DNA from: Morococcus cerebrosus
GTDB taxonomy: Bacteria > Pseudomonadota > Gammaproteobacteria > Burkholderiales > Neisseriaceae
DNA: 64,000 nucleotides
Assembly: GCF_022749515.1 (NCBI RefSeq)
Contig: NZ_CP094242.1
Span: forward strand, 1,054,001-1,118,000
Direction of reading: 5' to 3'
Positions 48,879-60,107 of this stretch are shown here, one piece after another. A program made the position numbers and the translations under genes. Under the pieces are notes generated by a model. That model did no database searches. It was given only the letters and a program-made list of their open reading frames with translations, and was not told where the DNA came from. The first letter of the stretch is position 1. Each line of letters starts with the position of its first letter.

Positions 48879-51800
48879 TCACTTCTCCTGTTTCTTCAAC
48901 AACACGCACGCCAGAATCAGGCTGGTGGCGGCAAAGGTGGCGATGGCGGCGTATTCATGCAGCAGGTCTGCGGTGTGCAGCCCTTTGGTGAAGCTGCCGA
49001 CGCTGACGGTGTAATACCACGACGACGGGAAGGTTTTGCCGATAATCAGCGCGCCGCCTTCCATGGTGGACAGCGGGTAGAGAAAGCCGGAATAGGTTTG
49101 CGCGGGGATCATGGTGATGATGGCGGTGGCGAAAATGGCGGCAAGCTGGGAGCGCACGAAGCAGGAAATCAAAAGCCCCAGCGCGGTGCTGGCGGACACC
49201 ATCAAGAACGTGCCGACGGCGAGTCCGGTAAACGAGCCTTTGAGCGGCACGCCGAACAGGTAAATAATCATCAGCATCATGGCGGCGAAATTGACCATGC
49301 CGACGGCGATATAGGGAAGCTGTTTACCGATCAGATATTGCGCCACGGCGGCGGGCGATGCGTAGAAATTGGCGATGGAACCGATTTCGCGTTCGCGCAC
49401 CACGCCGACCGCCGACATCATGGCGGGTATCATCATCAACACCAGCATCATCACGCCCGGGGCGATGGCGTTGATGCTGTTGAAATCCTGATTGTACATA
49501 AAGCGCGGTTCGATGCCGGCGGGGGCTTTGAGCGAAACGGGCAGCCCGCTTTCGGCGATGCGGTCTTTGGTGTAGGCGGTGATCAGGCTGCCGATGTAGC
49601 CGCGGATGTTGGTGGCGTTAAACGGCATGGAGCCGTCCACATAAAAACCGACTTCGGGTTTGAGTCCGCGCGCCAAATCGCGCCCGAAACCGCTCGGAAT
49701 ATCGATGACCAATATGGCGCCGGAGCTTTTGAGCACGGTGTCGATTTCGGCTTCGGACTGTATCGGCGGCTGTTGGAGGAAATAGCGCGAACCGTCGAAA
49801 TATTCGACCAGCTCGCGGCTGGCGGCGGTTTGGTCGCGGTCGTAAACGGCGAATTTCAGATTCCGCACGTCAAACGAAATCCCCCATGATACCGACGCCA
49901 TGATAATCAACGGGCCGAACACGGCGAAAAACAAACGGATTTTGTCGCGCAGGAGTTCTTTGGCTTCGCGGCGGGCGAAAGTCCAAATCATGGAAAACCG
50001 GTATTTGAAATTTTGGGTGTCGGGCGTTACCGACGGAATTTCAGACGGCCTCGGATGGTGTTTTTCAGGGTCGTCTGAAAACTGCGAATGCCCGTTATCC
50101 GATTCCCCTTCCACGTGCGTGGCTTGCGCCACACACCCTACGGCCGGAGTTTCCGCCGGCAGGGTGTGCGAACCTTGTTCACGCACGCCGTTTCGGGTTT
50201 CAGACGACCCTGTATCTTTTCCTTGAAGGTCGTCTGAAAGTTCAAAATACCTGTCATCCGTTCCCCCTTCCGCGTACGTGGCTTGTGCCGAATACCCTAC
50301 GGCCGGAGTTTCCGCCGGTAGGGTGTGTGAACTTGGTTCACGCACGCCGTCTGTATTTTGGCGAAACTCGCGCTGTTCACTTTCAGATTGTGCAGCCTCC
50401 TGACGGGACGACCTTTCCTCACCTTCCCCGCCTTCCGCTTCAATCAGATACTGCACAAACGCTTCTTCCAAATCCGGCGCATTCTGCCTTGCCGCCAGTT
50501 CGGCGGGCGTGCCCACCGCCAGCACGCGGCCTTTGTGCATAAAGGAAATGCGGTCGCAGCGGGCGGCTTCGTTCATAAAGTGGGTGGAGACGAAAATGGT
50601 GATTTTGTCTTCGCGGGAGAGTTTCAGAAGATGCCGCCAGAACATATCGCGCGCGGCGGGATCGACCCCCGAAGTCGGTTCGTCCAAAATCAATACTTCG
50701 GGGTGGTGCAGGCAGGCGGCGGCAAGTTGCAGGCGTTGGCGGATGCCCAGCGGCAACGATGCGGGTGCGGTGTCGGCAACATCCGCCAAATCAAACTGTT
50801 GCAGGGCTTCTTCCACCGCCGCCGCGCCTTTAGCGCCCATCTGGTAGAGTCTGGCGTGCAAATCCAGATTGCGGCGCACGCTCAGTTCCTCATACAGCGA
50901 AAACGCCTGCGACATATAGCCGACGCGCATTTTGGTATCCAAGCCGCCCGCGTCTATCGGCTTGCCCAACAGCGTGGCAGCGCCTTCTGTCGCTTCTAGC
51001 AAGCCGGTCAGCATTTTCATGGTGGTGGACTTGCCGCAGCCGTTGCTGCCGAGAAAGCCGAAAATCTCGCCTTTTTGAATGGTGAAACTGACATGGTCCA
51101 CAGCGGTAAAAGCGCCGAAACGCTTGGTCAGCCCGTGCGCTTCCATCGCGGGCGGCGCATCGGGGTCGGGGACGAACGGCGTAATGTCCAAACCGCCCGA
51201 CCCCTGCTGTTTCTCCGGCGGCAGCATTTTGACGTAGGCTTCTTCCAACACGTCGGTGCCGTAATCCGCCAGCACGTCGGCGGTGGGCTTGTTTTCCAGC
51301 AGCCTGCCCGCGTCCATCGCCAGCAGCCGCTCGAAACGCTGCGCCTCTTCAATATAGGCGGTCGCCACAATCACGGTCATGCCCGCGTGTTCCCGCCGCA
51401 AATCGTCCACCAACGCCCAAAACTGGCGGCGCGACAAAGGGTCCACGCCCGTGGTCGGTTCGTCCAGAATCAACAAATCCGGGCTGTGCACCAGCGCACA
51501 GCACAAACTCAGCTTCTGCTTCATCCCGCCCGATAGCTTGCCCGCCGCCCTGCCGGAAAACGGCGCAAGGCGGGTCGCCTCCATCAGCCGCGCAATCTGC
51601 CGCGTACGCTCCTGCCCGTCCAAACCAAACAGCCGCGCGTGGAAATCGATATTCTCATACACCGACAAGGTAGGATACAGGTTGCGCCCCAAACCCTGCG
51701 GCATAAAGGCGATGCGGTGCGACAAATCCCGCCGCACGTCCTTGTCCGCCATATCGCCGCCCAACACTTCCACCCGCCCGTCCTGAATCACCTTCACACC

Positions 51801-51950
51801 CGCCATCAGCGAGAGCAGCGTCGATTTGCCCACGCCGTCCGGCCCGATCAAACCGACCGTCGCGCCTTTCGGAATGTCCAGCGACACACCGTCAAGCGCA
51901 AGGGTTTTGCCGTAGCGGTGGGAAAGGTTTTGGATGGAAACGGTGTTCAT
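48879..51950 (-). CDS. rbbA: RbbA-like ABC transporter, two ATPase domains fused to a permease
   Basis: 1023 residues. Two ABC domains (Walker A GPDGVGKST about 36-44 and GSNGCGKST about 297-305; signatures KLSGGMKQKL and the degenerate SLPLGIRQRL) are followed by an ABC-2 membrane domain with about six helices (SMIWTFARREAKELLRDK onward). This matches E. coli RbbA/YhiH-type proteins, which are about 110 residues shorter. The excess is a linker (about 510-640) built from two 122-bp DNA repeats read in frame. Minus-strand neighbours are unrelated. The transported substrate is unknown. Confidence 0.85.
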   Translation of the reverse strand: MNTVSIQNLSHRYGKTLALDGVSLDIPKGATVGLIGPDGVGKSTLLSLMAGVKVIQDGRVEVLGGDMADKDVRRDLSHRIAFMPQGLGRNLYPTLSVYENIDFHARLFGLDGQERTRQIARLMEATRLAPFSGRAAGKLSGGMKQKLSLCCALVHSPDLLILDEPTTGVDPLSRRQFWALVDDLRREHAGMTVIVATAYIEEAQRFERLLAMDAGRLLENKPTADVLADYGTDVLEEAYVKMLPPEKQQGSGGLDITPFVPDPDAPPAMEAHGLTKRFGAFTAVDHVSFTIQKGEIFGFLGSNGCGKSTTMKMLTGLLEATEGAATLLGKPIDAGGLDTKMRVGYMSQAFSLYEELSVRRNLDLHARLYQMGAKGAAAVEEALQQFDLADVADTAPASLPLGIRQRLQLAAACLHHPEVLILDEPTSGVDPAARDMFWRHLLKLSREDKITIFVSTHFMNEAARCDRISFMHKGRVLAVGTPAELAARQNAPDLEEAFVQYLIEAEGGEGEERSSRQEAAQSESEQREFRQNTDGVREPSSHTLPAETPAVGYSAQATYAEGGTDDRYFELSDDLQGKDTGSSETRNGVREQGSHTLPAETPAVGCVAQATHVEGESDNGHSQFSDDPEKHHPRPSEIPSVTPDTQNFKYRFSMIWTFARREAKELLRDKIRLFFAVFGPLIIMASVSWGISFDVRNLKFAVYDRDQTAASRELVEYFDGSRYFLQQPPIQSEAEIDTVLKSSGAILVIDIPSGFGRDLARGLKPEVGFYVDGSMPFNATNIRGYIGSLITAYTKDRIAESGLPVSLKAPAGIEPRFMYNQDFNSINAIAPGVMMLVLMMIPAMMSAVGVVREREIGSIANFYASPAAVAQYLIGKQLPYIAVGMVNFAAMMLMIIYLFGVPLKGSFTGLAVGTFLMVSASTALGLLISCFVRSQLAAIFATAIITMIPAQTYSGFLYPLSTMEGGALIIGKTFPSSWYYTVSVGSFTKGLHTADLLHEYAAIATFAATSLILACVLLKKQEK
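50069..50190 (-). repeat. 122-bp DUS-palindrome repeat, unit 1, inside rbbA
   Basis: Begins with GGTCGTCTGAAA and ends with ACGCACGCCG. It contains the palindrome CCCTACGGCCGGAG ... GCCGGCAGGGT. Encodes a NGVREQGSHTLPAETPAVG-type segment in frame. Confidence 0.8.
50228..50349 (-). repeat. 122-bp DUS-palindrome repeat, unit 2, inside rbbA
   Basis: Same length and order as unit 1, starting 159 bp (53 codons) further on, so the protein repeats with a 53-residue period (VREPSSHTLPAETPAVG). Sequence identity with unit 1 is high but not perfect. Confidence 0.8.
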
Positions 51951-52245
51951 GATGCAGCCTTTTTTGCAGAAAACGGGATTTCAGACGACCTGTTCGTCAC
52001 GGCTGATTCCATCGGGCTTACGGCTTAAAAGCTCTGCCGACGCCTCACCCGCAGGTATGTATCCGCTTCATCAGTTACCTACCCGAGGTCGTCTGAAAAA
52101 GCGGATAACAGCCTAATCAAGGAAATTGAATATGTCTGAAAATTTCCCTTAATACCGTGAAACATAATGAAAGGATACATCGAACAAAGGTCGTCTGAAA
52201 ACCTTGTCCATAGGCTTTTAGACGACCTTTTCTTTATGCCCTACC
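51951..52245. other. Region between aspA and rbbA
   Basis: About 295 bp without a plausible gene. It contains DUS copies near 51979 and 52085 and the aspA terminator. It also holds the rbbA upstream region. Confidence 0.4.
52187..52231 (-). terminator. DUS-pair terminator after aspA
   Basis: AAAGGTCGTCTGAAAACC pairs with a copy lacking the C of the DUS (CTTTTAGACGACCTTTTC). Confidence 0.75.
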
Positions 52246-53643
52246 TTACAAATGCGGGTTCATCAGGTTTTCGGGCGACAGGATGCGGTCGAGTTCCGCT
52301 TCGCTCAACAGGCCGCGTTCGAGTACGACTTCGCGTACGCCTTTGCCGGTTTGGGCGCAGATTTTGCCGACCAAATCGCCGTTTTCATGGCCGATATACG
52401 GGTTCAGGTAAGTGACCAGGCCGATGGAGTTGAACACATAGCGTTCGCAGATTTCGCGGTTGACGGTAATGCCTTTGACGCATTTTTCGGCAAGGTTTAC
52501 CGCAGCGTTGCCCAAGAGAGAGATGGTTTCAAACATACATTGCGCGATGACCGGCTCCATCACGTTTAATTGCAACTGCCCCGCTTCGGCGGCGAAGGTG
52601 ATGGTGGTGTCGTTGCCGATGACTTTGAAGCAGACTTGGTTGACCACTTCGGGAATCACGGGGTTGACTTTGGCGGGCATAATTGACGAACCTGCCTGCA
52701 TTTCCGGCAGGTTAATCTCTTTCAAACCAGCGCGCGGGCCGGACGACAAGAGGCGCAAGTCGTTACAGATTTTCGATAATTTCACCGCCGTGCGCTTCAA
52801 TGCACCGTGTACCATCACATACGCGCCGCAGTCGGAAGTCGCTTCAATCAGGTTTTCGGTCAATTTGCAATCCAAGCCGCTGACTTCGGACAATTTTTTC
52901 ACCGCCAAAGCCGCGTAGCCTTTCGGCGTGTTCACGCCCGTGCCGATGGCGGTTGCGCCCAAGTTGACTTCCAACAACAAGGCGCGCGTGCGGTCCAGAT
53001 TCAAAATTTCTTCTTCCAGCAACACTTGGAAAGATTGAAATTCCTGCCCCGCCGTCATCGGCACGGCATCTTGAAGCTGGGTGCGCCCCATTTTCAAAAC
53101 ATCTTTAAACTCATCGGCTTTGGCGGCAAACGCATCTTTCAGCAACGCCAGTTTTTCCAGCAGTTCGCCGACACTGTAATACACCGCCAGCCTGAAGCCG
53201 GTCGGATAGGCGTCGTTGGTGGACTGGCTGGCGTTCACATGGTCCATCGGATTGACGATGTCGTAGCGGCCTTTTTCGTAGCCCAATATTTCCAAAGCAA
53301 GGTTGGCAATGACTTCATTAGTATTCATGTTGACCGAAGTCCCTGCGCCGCCCTGATACACGTCGGACGGGAATTGGTCGAGGCAGCGGCCTTTAAGCAA
53401 CACTTCATCGCAAGCCTTTTCGATGGCGGCGGCGATTTCGGGCTTCACCGCGCCCAGCTCACCGTTTGCCTGCGCAGTCGCTTTTTTCACCATCACCATG
53501 CTGCGGACAAACTGCGGCACGTCGGAAATTTTTTGATTGGAAATTTTAAAGTTTTCCACCGCGCGCAAAGTATGGATGCCCCAATACGCCTCGGCGGGGA
53601 TTTCGCGGTCGCCCAGCAAATCGTGTTCGATACGGACAGTCAT
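52246..53643 (-). CDS. aspA: Aspartate ammonia-lyase
   Basis: A 465-residue enzyme of the fumarase/aspartase superfamily converting aspartate to fumarate and ammonia. Aspartase-type landmarks: [55 protein letters not shown], and the signature loop [11 protein letters not shown] at 318-328 with the catalytic Ser. Length typical of AspA. It fits with the Dcu-type carrier at 19-20 kb for aspartate-fumarate-succinate exchange. Confidence 0.95.
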   Translation of the reverse strand: MTVRIEHDLLGDREIPAEAYWGIHTLRAVENFKISNQKISDVPQFVRSMVMVKKATAQANGELGAVKPEIAAAIEKACDEVLLKGRCLDQFPSDVYQGGAGTSVNMNTNEVIANLALEILGYEKGRYDIVNPMDHVNASQSTNDAYPTGFRLAVYYSVGELLEKLALLKDAFAAKADEFKDVLKMGRTQLQDAVPMTAGQEFQSFQVLLEEEILNLDRTRALLLEVNLGATAIGTGVNTPKGYAALAVKKLSEVSGLDCKLTENLIEATSDCGAYVMVHGALKRTAVKLSKICNDLRLLSSGPRAGLKEINLPEMQAGSSIMPAKVNPVIPEVVNQVCFKVIGNDTTITFAAEAGQLQLNVMEPVIAQCMFETISLLGNAAVNLAEKCVKGITVNREICERYVFNSIGLVTYLNPYIGHENGDLVGKICAQTGKGVREVVLERGLLSEAELDRILSPENLMNPHL

Positions 53644-53779
53644 TTCTCTTACCTTCTCATTCGTTGGTTTATCAAGTAATGTGCATATGCAGGCGGAACA
53701 TTAGACCGTTTTGCATGGGTTGTCTAGCTGTAAATGCGCCGTTGTTATCAAAGCAGAAAAAACACTCCCACCCGAAAGG

Positions 53780-53819
53780 TAAAAGGTCGTCTGAAACCTT
53801 TTTCAGACGACCTTTTACA
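53780..53819 (-). terminator. DUS-pair terminator after the DMT transporter
   Basis: GTAAAAGGTCGTCTGAAA and TTTCAGACGACCTTTTAC, directly after the minus-strand stop. Confidence 0.87.
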
Positions 53820-53822
53820 TGC

Positions 53823-54698
53823 TTACATACCGATAAGTCCCCGTATCTGCGGCCAGTAAAACAAACAGGCGATGGCGCAGATGGCGACGCTGATGCCTGC
53901 AGCATTGATGCTGCTGATTTTCTCTTTAAACGCCATTGCGCCGACCAGCGTACCCAAGACGATGACGCCGATGTTCATGCCTGCGAAGACCAGCGTCGGG
54001 TTGTCTTTCATCATTTGGTGGGCGGTGATGTAGGTAACGATGTTGGCAAAGTTCAAACCGCCCAAAACGATGCCACCGATAATGCCTTCTTTCGTCCATT
54101 TGGTCGATTGGGAGAAAAGGTAGCCGAACATCAAAATACCGGCGAGGCTGAAGGCGACCAAAAGGTTGCCGGAAAACGCCGTACCACTTTTGGCAAGCTG
54201 TTTGAAGAGGATGTCGATGATGCCGTAGCCCGCCCAAACGCCCGCAAGCAGCGTGATTTGCGTACCCAATCCGCCTGATTTCTTGCCGCCGTCGGCTTTC
54301 CACAACAGGCAGAACAAAGCCACAAACGCCAAAGCTATGCCTATCAGCCGCCCTTCGGTCAACGCTTCGCCAAAAATGACGAACGCGGAAATAATCGGCA
54401 GTATCAAAGACAAACGTTGCGCCGCATCGGACTTGACGATACCCGCCGCATCGACCGCCTTGCCCATAATCACAAACACCGAAGGCAGCAGCACGCCCAA
54501 CGCGCCAAACAGCCACCAAGTCGGCAAAAAGGCTTTCGGGTTGCTCAAATCGGGTTTCAACACCCAAGCCGTCAACGCCACTGCGACGATGTAGTTCACC
54601 GCCACCGCCTGCGCGACGTCGATTTTGTTCTTACGCGCCAATTTGAGCAAAACCGACACAGACACGCTGCACAGTATGCTTGCCAATAAATAAATCAT
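53823..54698 (-). CDS. EamA-like drug/metabolite transporter
   Basis: 291 residues with ten predicted helices: MIYLLASILCSVSVSVLLKLARK, AQAVAVNYIVAVALTAWVL, VVxVIMGKAVDAAGIVKSDAAQRLSLILP. Less typical of EamA than the transporter at 45 kb but the two-fold helix pattern and the family-like C-terminal half (NPTLVFAGMNIGVIVLGTLVGAMAFKEKIS) support a DMT assignment. Substrate unknown. Confidence 0.78.
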   Translation of the reverse strand: MIYLLASILCSVSVSVLLKLARKNKIDVAQAVAVNYIVAVALTAWVLKPDLSNPKAFLPTWWLFGALGVLLPSVFVIMGKAVDAAGIVKSDAAQRLSLILPIISAFVIFGEALTEGRLIGIALAFVALFCLLWKADGGKKSGGLGTQITLLAGVWAGYGIIDILFKQLAKSGTAFSGNLLVAFSLAGILMFGYLFSQSTKWTKEGIIGGIVLGGLNFANIVTYITAHQMMKDNPTLVFAGMNIGVIVLGTLVGAMAFKEKISSINAAGISVAICAIACLFYWPQIRGLIGM

Positions 54699-54802
54699 GT
54701 TTTTCCTTTGATTGAATGTGTCGGATGCGTGGACAAATTTTCAGACGACTTTCTTGGTGTCCTGTTTTGATATTTAGTTTCCCGCAAACGACCCATACAA
54801 AA

Positions 54803-54841
54803 ATTTCAGACGACCCCGGGATGCGAAGGTCGTCTGAAAAC
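54803..54841. terminator. Outward-facing DUS pair
   Basis: TTTCAGACGACC and GGTCGTCTGAAA around a CCGGGATGCGAA loop, between the DMT gene and the 3' end of the J-domain gene. Confidence 0.65.
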
Positions 54842-54858
54842 AAGGCGGGCGGTTGCGC

Positions 54859-55470
54859 TTAGAACCAAGTATCCAAAGACATACGCTTGTTGTCCGTCAG
54901 TCTGACGAAACCTGCCGCCAGACGGTAAGCAAACCAAACCGATACCAAAAACAGCAGCACAGAGTCGATGCCGATAAACGCGGTAATTTTACTCAAAACA
55001 AACCCCGCCAGACCGCCCCAGAAGGTTTTAATCAGATAGTCTGCGTGGTTATTATAAACCGAGTCGTCCATTTCGCCACGTTTTACATACGCCAAAACGA
55101 TGCCGGCAACAGGCATCACCAAGGTCGCAAATGCCAAGGCAAACAAGGCATACATCGCCATCACATAAGTCCGGTCGCCGTCTTGGCGCGGCGCTTCCGC
55201 CGTATGCTCGCTACCGGTCTGCTGGCTGGCGGTCTGCCCGCTTCTACCGCTGAATTCACGGAGCGACTCGTCGTACCATGCCCGACGTTCGGGATCGACC
55301 AGCGTATCGTAAGCCTGACGGATTTCCTTAAAACGCTCTTCCGCTTCGGGATTGCCGGGATTACGATCGGGATGGTATTTCATTGCCGAATCGCGATAGG
55401 CTTTTCTGATTTCTGCAATGTCCGCATCCGCCGAAATGCCGAGAATTTCATAAAAATTACGGTTTTCCAT
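54859..55470 (-). CDS. J-domain membrane protein
   Basis: 203 residues. An N-terminal J domain ([35 protein letters not shown]) has the HPD triad needed to stimulate DnaK. A Ser/Gly/Gln linker leads to three hydrophobic segments ([23 protein letters not shown] onward) resembling the DUF4870-type fold. It likely recruits DnaK to the inner membrane, with a role that is unknown. Confidence 0.82.
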   Translation of the reverse strand: MENRNFYEILGISADADIAEIRKAYRDSAMKYHPDRNPGNPEAEERFKEIRQAYDTLVDPERRAWYDESLREFSGRSGQTASQQTGSEHTAEAPRQDGDRTYVMAMYALFALAFATLVMPVAGIVLAYVKRGEMDDSVYNNHADYLIKTFWGGLAGFVLSKITAFIGIDSVLLFLVSVWFAYRLAAGFVRLTDNKRMSLDTWF

Positions 55471-55644
55471 ATTAGGGTGTGCCTCTTTGGTTTGTGTTTG
55501 CCAAAGCCCGATACCGTGAAATCACGCCAACAGGCTGTTTGACAGAATGAAAACAGATATAAAATCAGGCATTGTGTTCTTTTTATAAAACCTTCAAATT
55601 TGCCCGAATCTGCGTTTCCCGACTTAAAACCGTTTTGCATCCCT

Positions 55645-56127
55645 TTAGACGGCGACCTGTACATCCTGCGGATTCAAAGCCCGCAAAGCCTGCGGACTGA
55701 CACCGATGATAAATCCGCGTTTGCCGCCGTTGATATAAACTTTCTCCAAATCCCAAATACTTTTTTCAACATAAACAGGCAACCGGGTTTTCATACCGAA
55801 AGGCGTCGTCCCGCCCACCAGATAGCCCGTCCATTTGTTTGCCTGTTTCGGATCGGCAGGCTCGATGTGTTTCATGCCCAAATCGCGCGCCAGATTGCGG
55901 GTCGAAATCTGCTTATCGCCGTGCATCACGACGACCAGCCCTTTCTTCGCTTCGTTTTGCAGCACGATGGTTTTGACCACCTGATGCTCGTCCACACCGA
56001 ACAACTGTGCAAACTGCCCTGTCCCGCCGTGTTCCTCATAAACATAAATATAAGGCTCAAAATCAATTTGATGTGTACGCAAGAAACGGACGGCAGGAGT
56101 AACCGGATAATCGGTATTTTTGCTCAT
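55645..56127 (-). CDS. ybaK: Cys-tRNA(Pro)/Cys-tRNA(Cys) deacylase YbaK
   Basis: A 160-residue trans-editing enzyme that hydrolyses misacylated Cys-tRNA(Pro). YbaK features: TPAVRFLRTHQIDFEPYIYVYEEHGG, KTIVLQNEAKKGLVVVMHGD (catalytic Lys in KTI), GYLVGGTTPFGMKTRLPVYVE with the GGTTPFG substrate loop, and INGGKRGFIIGVSPQ. Length normal. Confidence 0.93.
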   Translation of the reverse strand: MSKNTDYPVTPAVRFLRTHQIDFEPYIYVYEEHGGTGQFAQLFGVDEHQVVKTIVLQNEAKKGLVVVMHGDKQISTRNLARDLGMKHIEPADPKQANKWTGYLVGGTTPFGMKTRLPVYVEKSIWDLEKVYINGGKRGFIIGVSPQALRALNPQDVQVAV

Positions 56128-56364
56128 GATGCAGTTCCAATAATATTCAGACGACCTAAAACCAATATGACAATGACGCGTAAAAATAGTTTCCGCATCT
56201 TTTCAAAAACAACAAAACCGCCCGCCTGCTGTGGCAGACAATCAAGCTGAATGTTACCATAAGCCCCTGCCCAATATCCGCCATCCTGTTCCGACAAAAT
56301 CGGAAAACCGAAATCCGACAACAGGACAGAATGCCCCGTACGCCCCAACTTCAAGGAATATCAA
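56128..56364. other. Divergent region between ybaK and ridA
   Basis: About 240 bp, with one DUS-like ATTCAGACGACCT near 56146. No gene recognised; must contain the two promoters. Confidence 0.35.
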
Positions 56365-56715
56365 ATGAATATCCGATACCTCGGTACCGCCGAACGCTAC
56401 TCCGAAGCCGTCTGCGCCGGAGGATTCGTCTTCCTCTCAGGCATGGTTCCCGAAAATCCCGAAGCCGATGCCAAAGCCCAGACCGAAAACGTCTTGGCGC
56501 AAATCGACCGCTGGCTTGAAGAATGCGGCTCCGACAAAGCACACATCCTCGAAGCCACCATCTTCCTGACCGATATGAACGACTACGCCGCCATGAACGA
56601 AGCCTGGGATGCCTGGACAGCCCCCGGCCGCGCCCCTGCCCGCGCCTGCATCGAAGCCAAACTCGCCAAACCGGAATGGGCGGTCGAAATCAAAGTATCC
56701 GCCGTGTGCAAGTGA
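56365..56715 (+). CDS. RidA family enamine/imine deaminase
   Basis: 116 residues of the YjgF/YER057c/UK114 fold. It has FVFLSGMVPENPEADAKAQTENVLAQIDRWLEECG, and the C-terminal substrate-site motif APARACIEAKLAKPEWAVEIKVSAV with the conserved Arg and Glu. RidA proteins remove reactive 2-aminoacrylate. Here the sequence is nearer the Rid subgroup with a variant N terminus (LGTAERYSEAV), so the substrate may differ. Confidence 0.85.
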   Translation: MNIRYLGTAERYSEAVCAGGFVFLSGMVPENPEADAKAQTENVLAQIDRWLEECGSDKAHILEATIFLTDMNDYAAMNEAWDAWTAPGRAPARACIEAKLAKPEWAVEIKVSAVCK

Positions 56716-56727
56716 TTGGATTGGACA

Positions 56728-56772
56728 AGGGGTCGTCTGAAAACTACAGTCGATTTTTCAGACGACCCCTTT
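56728..56772 (+). terminator. DUS-pair terminator after ridA
   Basis: AAGGGGTCGTCTGAAAA and TTTTTCAGACGACCCCTTT. Confidence 0.85.
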
Positions 56773-56836
56773 CATAAAAAATGCAACGAAAGCAGAGCGA
56801 TTGGATTGACGGTAAAGTAAATCACCTATCAATACA

Positions 56837-56878
56837 AAAAGGTCGTCTGAAAGCCCAAGTTTTCAGACGACCTTTTAC
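56837..56878 (-). terminator. DUS-pair terminator after purA
   Basis: AAAAAGGTCGTCTGAAA and TTTTCAGACGACCTTTTAC, 11 bases past the minus-strand purA stop. Confidence 0.85.
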
Positions 56879-56888
56879 AATCAAAGCA

Positions 56889-58292
<1,404 letters not shown>

Positions 58293-59444
58293 TTAAATTT
58301 TCTCAACCTGCCAAACGCCGTCCGACTTTTTCAGACGACCTGCAACCTCTTCCGAAGCATTGTGTCCGATACCGTAGTCGACAACGACACACTGCCCTTG
58401 TTCACGCAAGGCTTCGACTGCTTCGCGAGCCGCTTCGGCATCGTCCGCATCAACCAAGACGACGGGCTGCCGCTCAATGGCGGGCAAACGTCCGATAAAG
58501 CTGCGCAAGTCGAAACTGAATCCTGTCGCCGGACGCGCACGGCCGAAATATTCGCCCAATCCGTCATAACGCCCGCCCCGTGCGACCGCGTCATGGAAAT
58601 TGGAACCGTATGCCGCATACAGCAAGCCCGTGTGGTAATTGTCGACACGCAGTTCGGACAAATCGATATGGACTTTCTGATTCGGGAATGCGTCGCACAC
58701 TGCCTGCAATTCGTCCAACGCGCTGCCGACCGCCGACAGATCAGGCAATCGTTCGCGCGCGGCAGACAACACTTCACGTCCGCCATACAGACGCGGCAGC
58801 AGCGAGAATGCTTTTGCCCACATGCCGTCCAGCTTCCAAGCCTTAACCTGCGTTTCGACCGCCTCGGTATCTTTATCCTGCATCAACGCAAGCAGCGTTG
58901 CGGACTGCTCCGCATCCAAATGCGCCGCATCAGACAAAGCGCGGAATACGCCAATGTGCCCCAACGACAGCAAAACCTCGCCCATATCGGCAATCTTCAT
59001 GCTTTTGAGCATCAGGTCAATCAGTTCGATATCCGCCCGTATGTCGGCGAAACCATACATCTCCGCCCCCGCCTGCAAAGGTTCGCGCATATTGAGCAAA
59101 CCTTCCGGCCGCGCGTGCAACACAGGACCTGCGTAACACAATCGGTTAATCCCTTGATTGGCGGACAAAAGATGTGCATCGATACGCGCCACTTGCGGCG
59201 TAATGTCGGCACGGATGCCCAACTGCCGACCGCTCAGCTGATCAACCACCAAAATGGTTTTTAAAGACAAACCCGCGTCAATGTGCGTCAGCAGGGAATG
59301 GCTGTATTCCATCAGCGGAGGCTGTACCAGCTCGTAACCGTGCACTCGGAACAAAGTCAACAACTGCTCTCGCGCGCTTTCCAACTGTCGGGCGTTGGTC
59401 GGCAACACATCGGCAACATGTTCGGGAAGCTGCCAAGATTGCAT
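58293..59444 (-). CDS. hisZ: ATP phosphoribosyltransferase regulatory subunit HisZ
   Basis: 383 residues, a histidyl-tRNA-synthetase-like protein without tRNA-binding C-terminal domain. It activates the short HisG in the first step of histidine synthesis. HisZ marks: LPTNARQLESAREQLLTLFRVHGYELVQPPLMEY, LKTILVVDQLSGRQLGIRADITPQVARI, and ARGGRYDGLGEYFGRARPATGFSFDL. The C-terminal DUS encodes AGRLKKSDG. purA follows. A long inverted repeat lies in its leader. Confidence 0.93.
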   Translation of the reverse strand: MQSWQLPEHVADVLPTNARQLESAREQLLTLFRVHGYELVQPPLMEYSHSLLTHIDAGLSLKTILVVDQLSGRQLGIRADITPQVARIDAHLLSANQGINRLCYAGPVLHARPEGLLNMREPLQAGAEMYGFADIRADIELIDLMLKSMKIADMGEVLLSLGHIGVFRALSDAAHLDAEQSATLLALMQDKDTEAVETQVKAWKLDGMWAKAFSLLPRLYGGREVLSAARERLPDLSAVGSALDELQAVCDAFPNQKVHIDLSELRVDNYHTGLLYAAYGSNFHDAVARGGRYDGLGEYFGRARPATGFSFDLRSFIGRLPAIERQPVVLVDADDAEAAREAVEALREQGQCVVVDYGIGHNASEEVAGRLKKSDGVWQVEKI

Positions 59445-59480
59445 GGGAATCTACCTTCTATCTGTTTTTGTAAACGCAAA

Positions 59481-59587
59481 GGGCTGCTTGAATTTAAAAC
59501 CAGACGGACACACAGCCCGCTTCTCGAAATACGCCGCGCAAACGATGCAGCGTTTCCAACAAATCTGATTTTAAATTCAAACAGCCC
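59481..59587. repeat. 107-bp structure with 24-bp imperfect inverted repeats
   Basis: GGGCTGCTTGAATTTAAAAC... at 59481-59504 is matched by an inverted copy at 59564-59587 with two mismatches. The interior of about 59 bp is GC-richer. It is in the hisZ leader region and is unlike Correia or DUS hairpins. Confidence 0.6.
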
Positions 59588-59699
59588 CTGAATGACGGCT
59601 TTAAACCGCCGAGTTATTAAAAGCAGACTTTACCATACAAAACAGTTTTGTGCAGCCTGTTTTCATACAAAAGTCGTCTGAAAAAAGATGGGTAATACT

Positions 59700-60020
59700 C
59701 TATTCGCAATGGAGATTGCTTGTTTTCTCTTTAAAAGAATCCATCGCAATTTGGCACATACGTTGCCGTTGTCCCAAATCTGCCGCAGGCAGCGATTGAA
59801 ATAAAAATTTTGTATTGTTGCGTTGAAAATCGGCTTTCTTGCCTGCCTTTTTATAACACTCGTCTGCGCGTGCGAAATATTGACGGCAGATTTCCGGCAA
59901 TTCTTCCAACGATAAAGGTTTGTGCTTATGCATCCCATGCGCTGACACAGCCAGCGGAGAGATTGCCAAAATCGCTGCCGCAACAAATTTCAAACTTTTT
60001 TGAAACCAATAATTTTTCAT
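59700..60020 (-). CDS. Small secreted cysteine-containing protein
   Basis: 106 residues with a signal peptide (FVAAAILAISPLAVSAHG, cleavage near residue 27) and a His-rich start of the mature part (HGMHKHK). Four cysteines (EICRQY, DECYKK, RMCQIA, LHCE) suggest two disulfides in a helical protein. Resembles small neisserial periplasmic proteins of the DUF5339 kind, which is a tentative match. A DUS lies upstream of it on the right and downstream on the left. Confidence 0.65.
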   Translation of the reverse strand: MKNYWFQKSLKFVAAAILAISPLAVSAHGMHKHKPLSLEELPEICRQYFARADECYKKAGKKADFQRNNTKFLFQSLPAADLGQRQRMCQIAMDSFKEKTSNLHCE

Positions 60021-60107
60021 AATAAAACCTTAAAATCTATATCTACATGATGATATTGCTTTTCGCAAAATCCACTACGTTTGTTTTCAGACGACCTCAA
60101 AGCCTAC

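Noticed and set aside
50069..50349. CRISPR array
   Set aside because: Only two long units with a DUS and palindrome, no short repeats or spacers, and they lie inside a coding frame. No CRISPR array was seen elsewhere.
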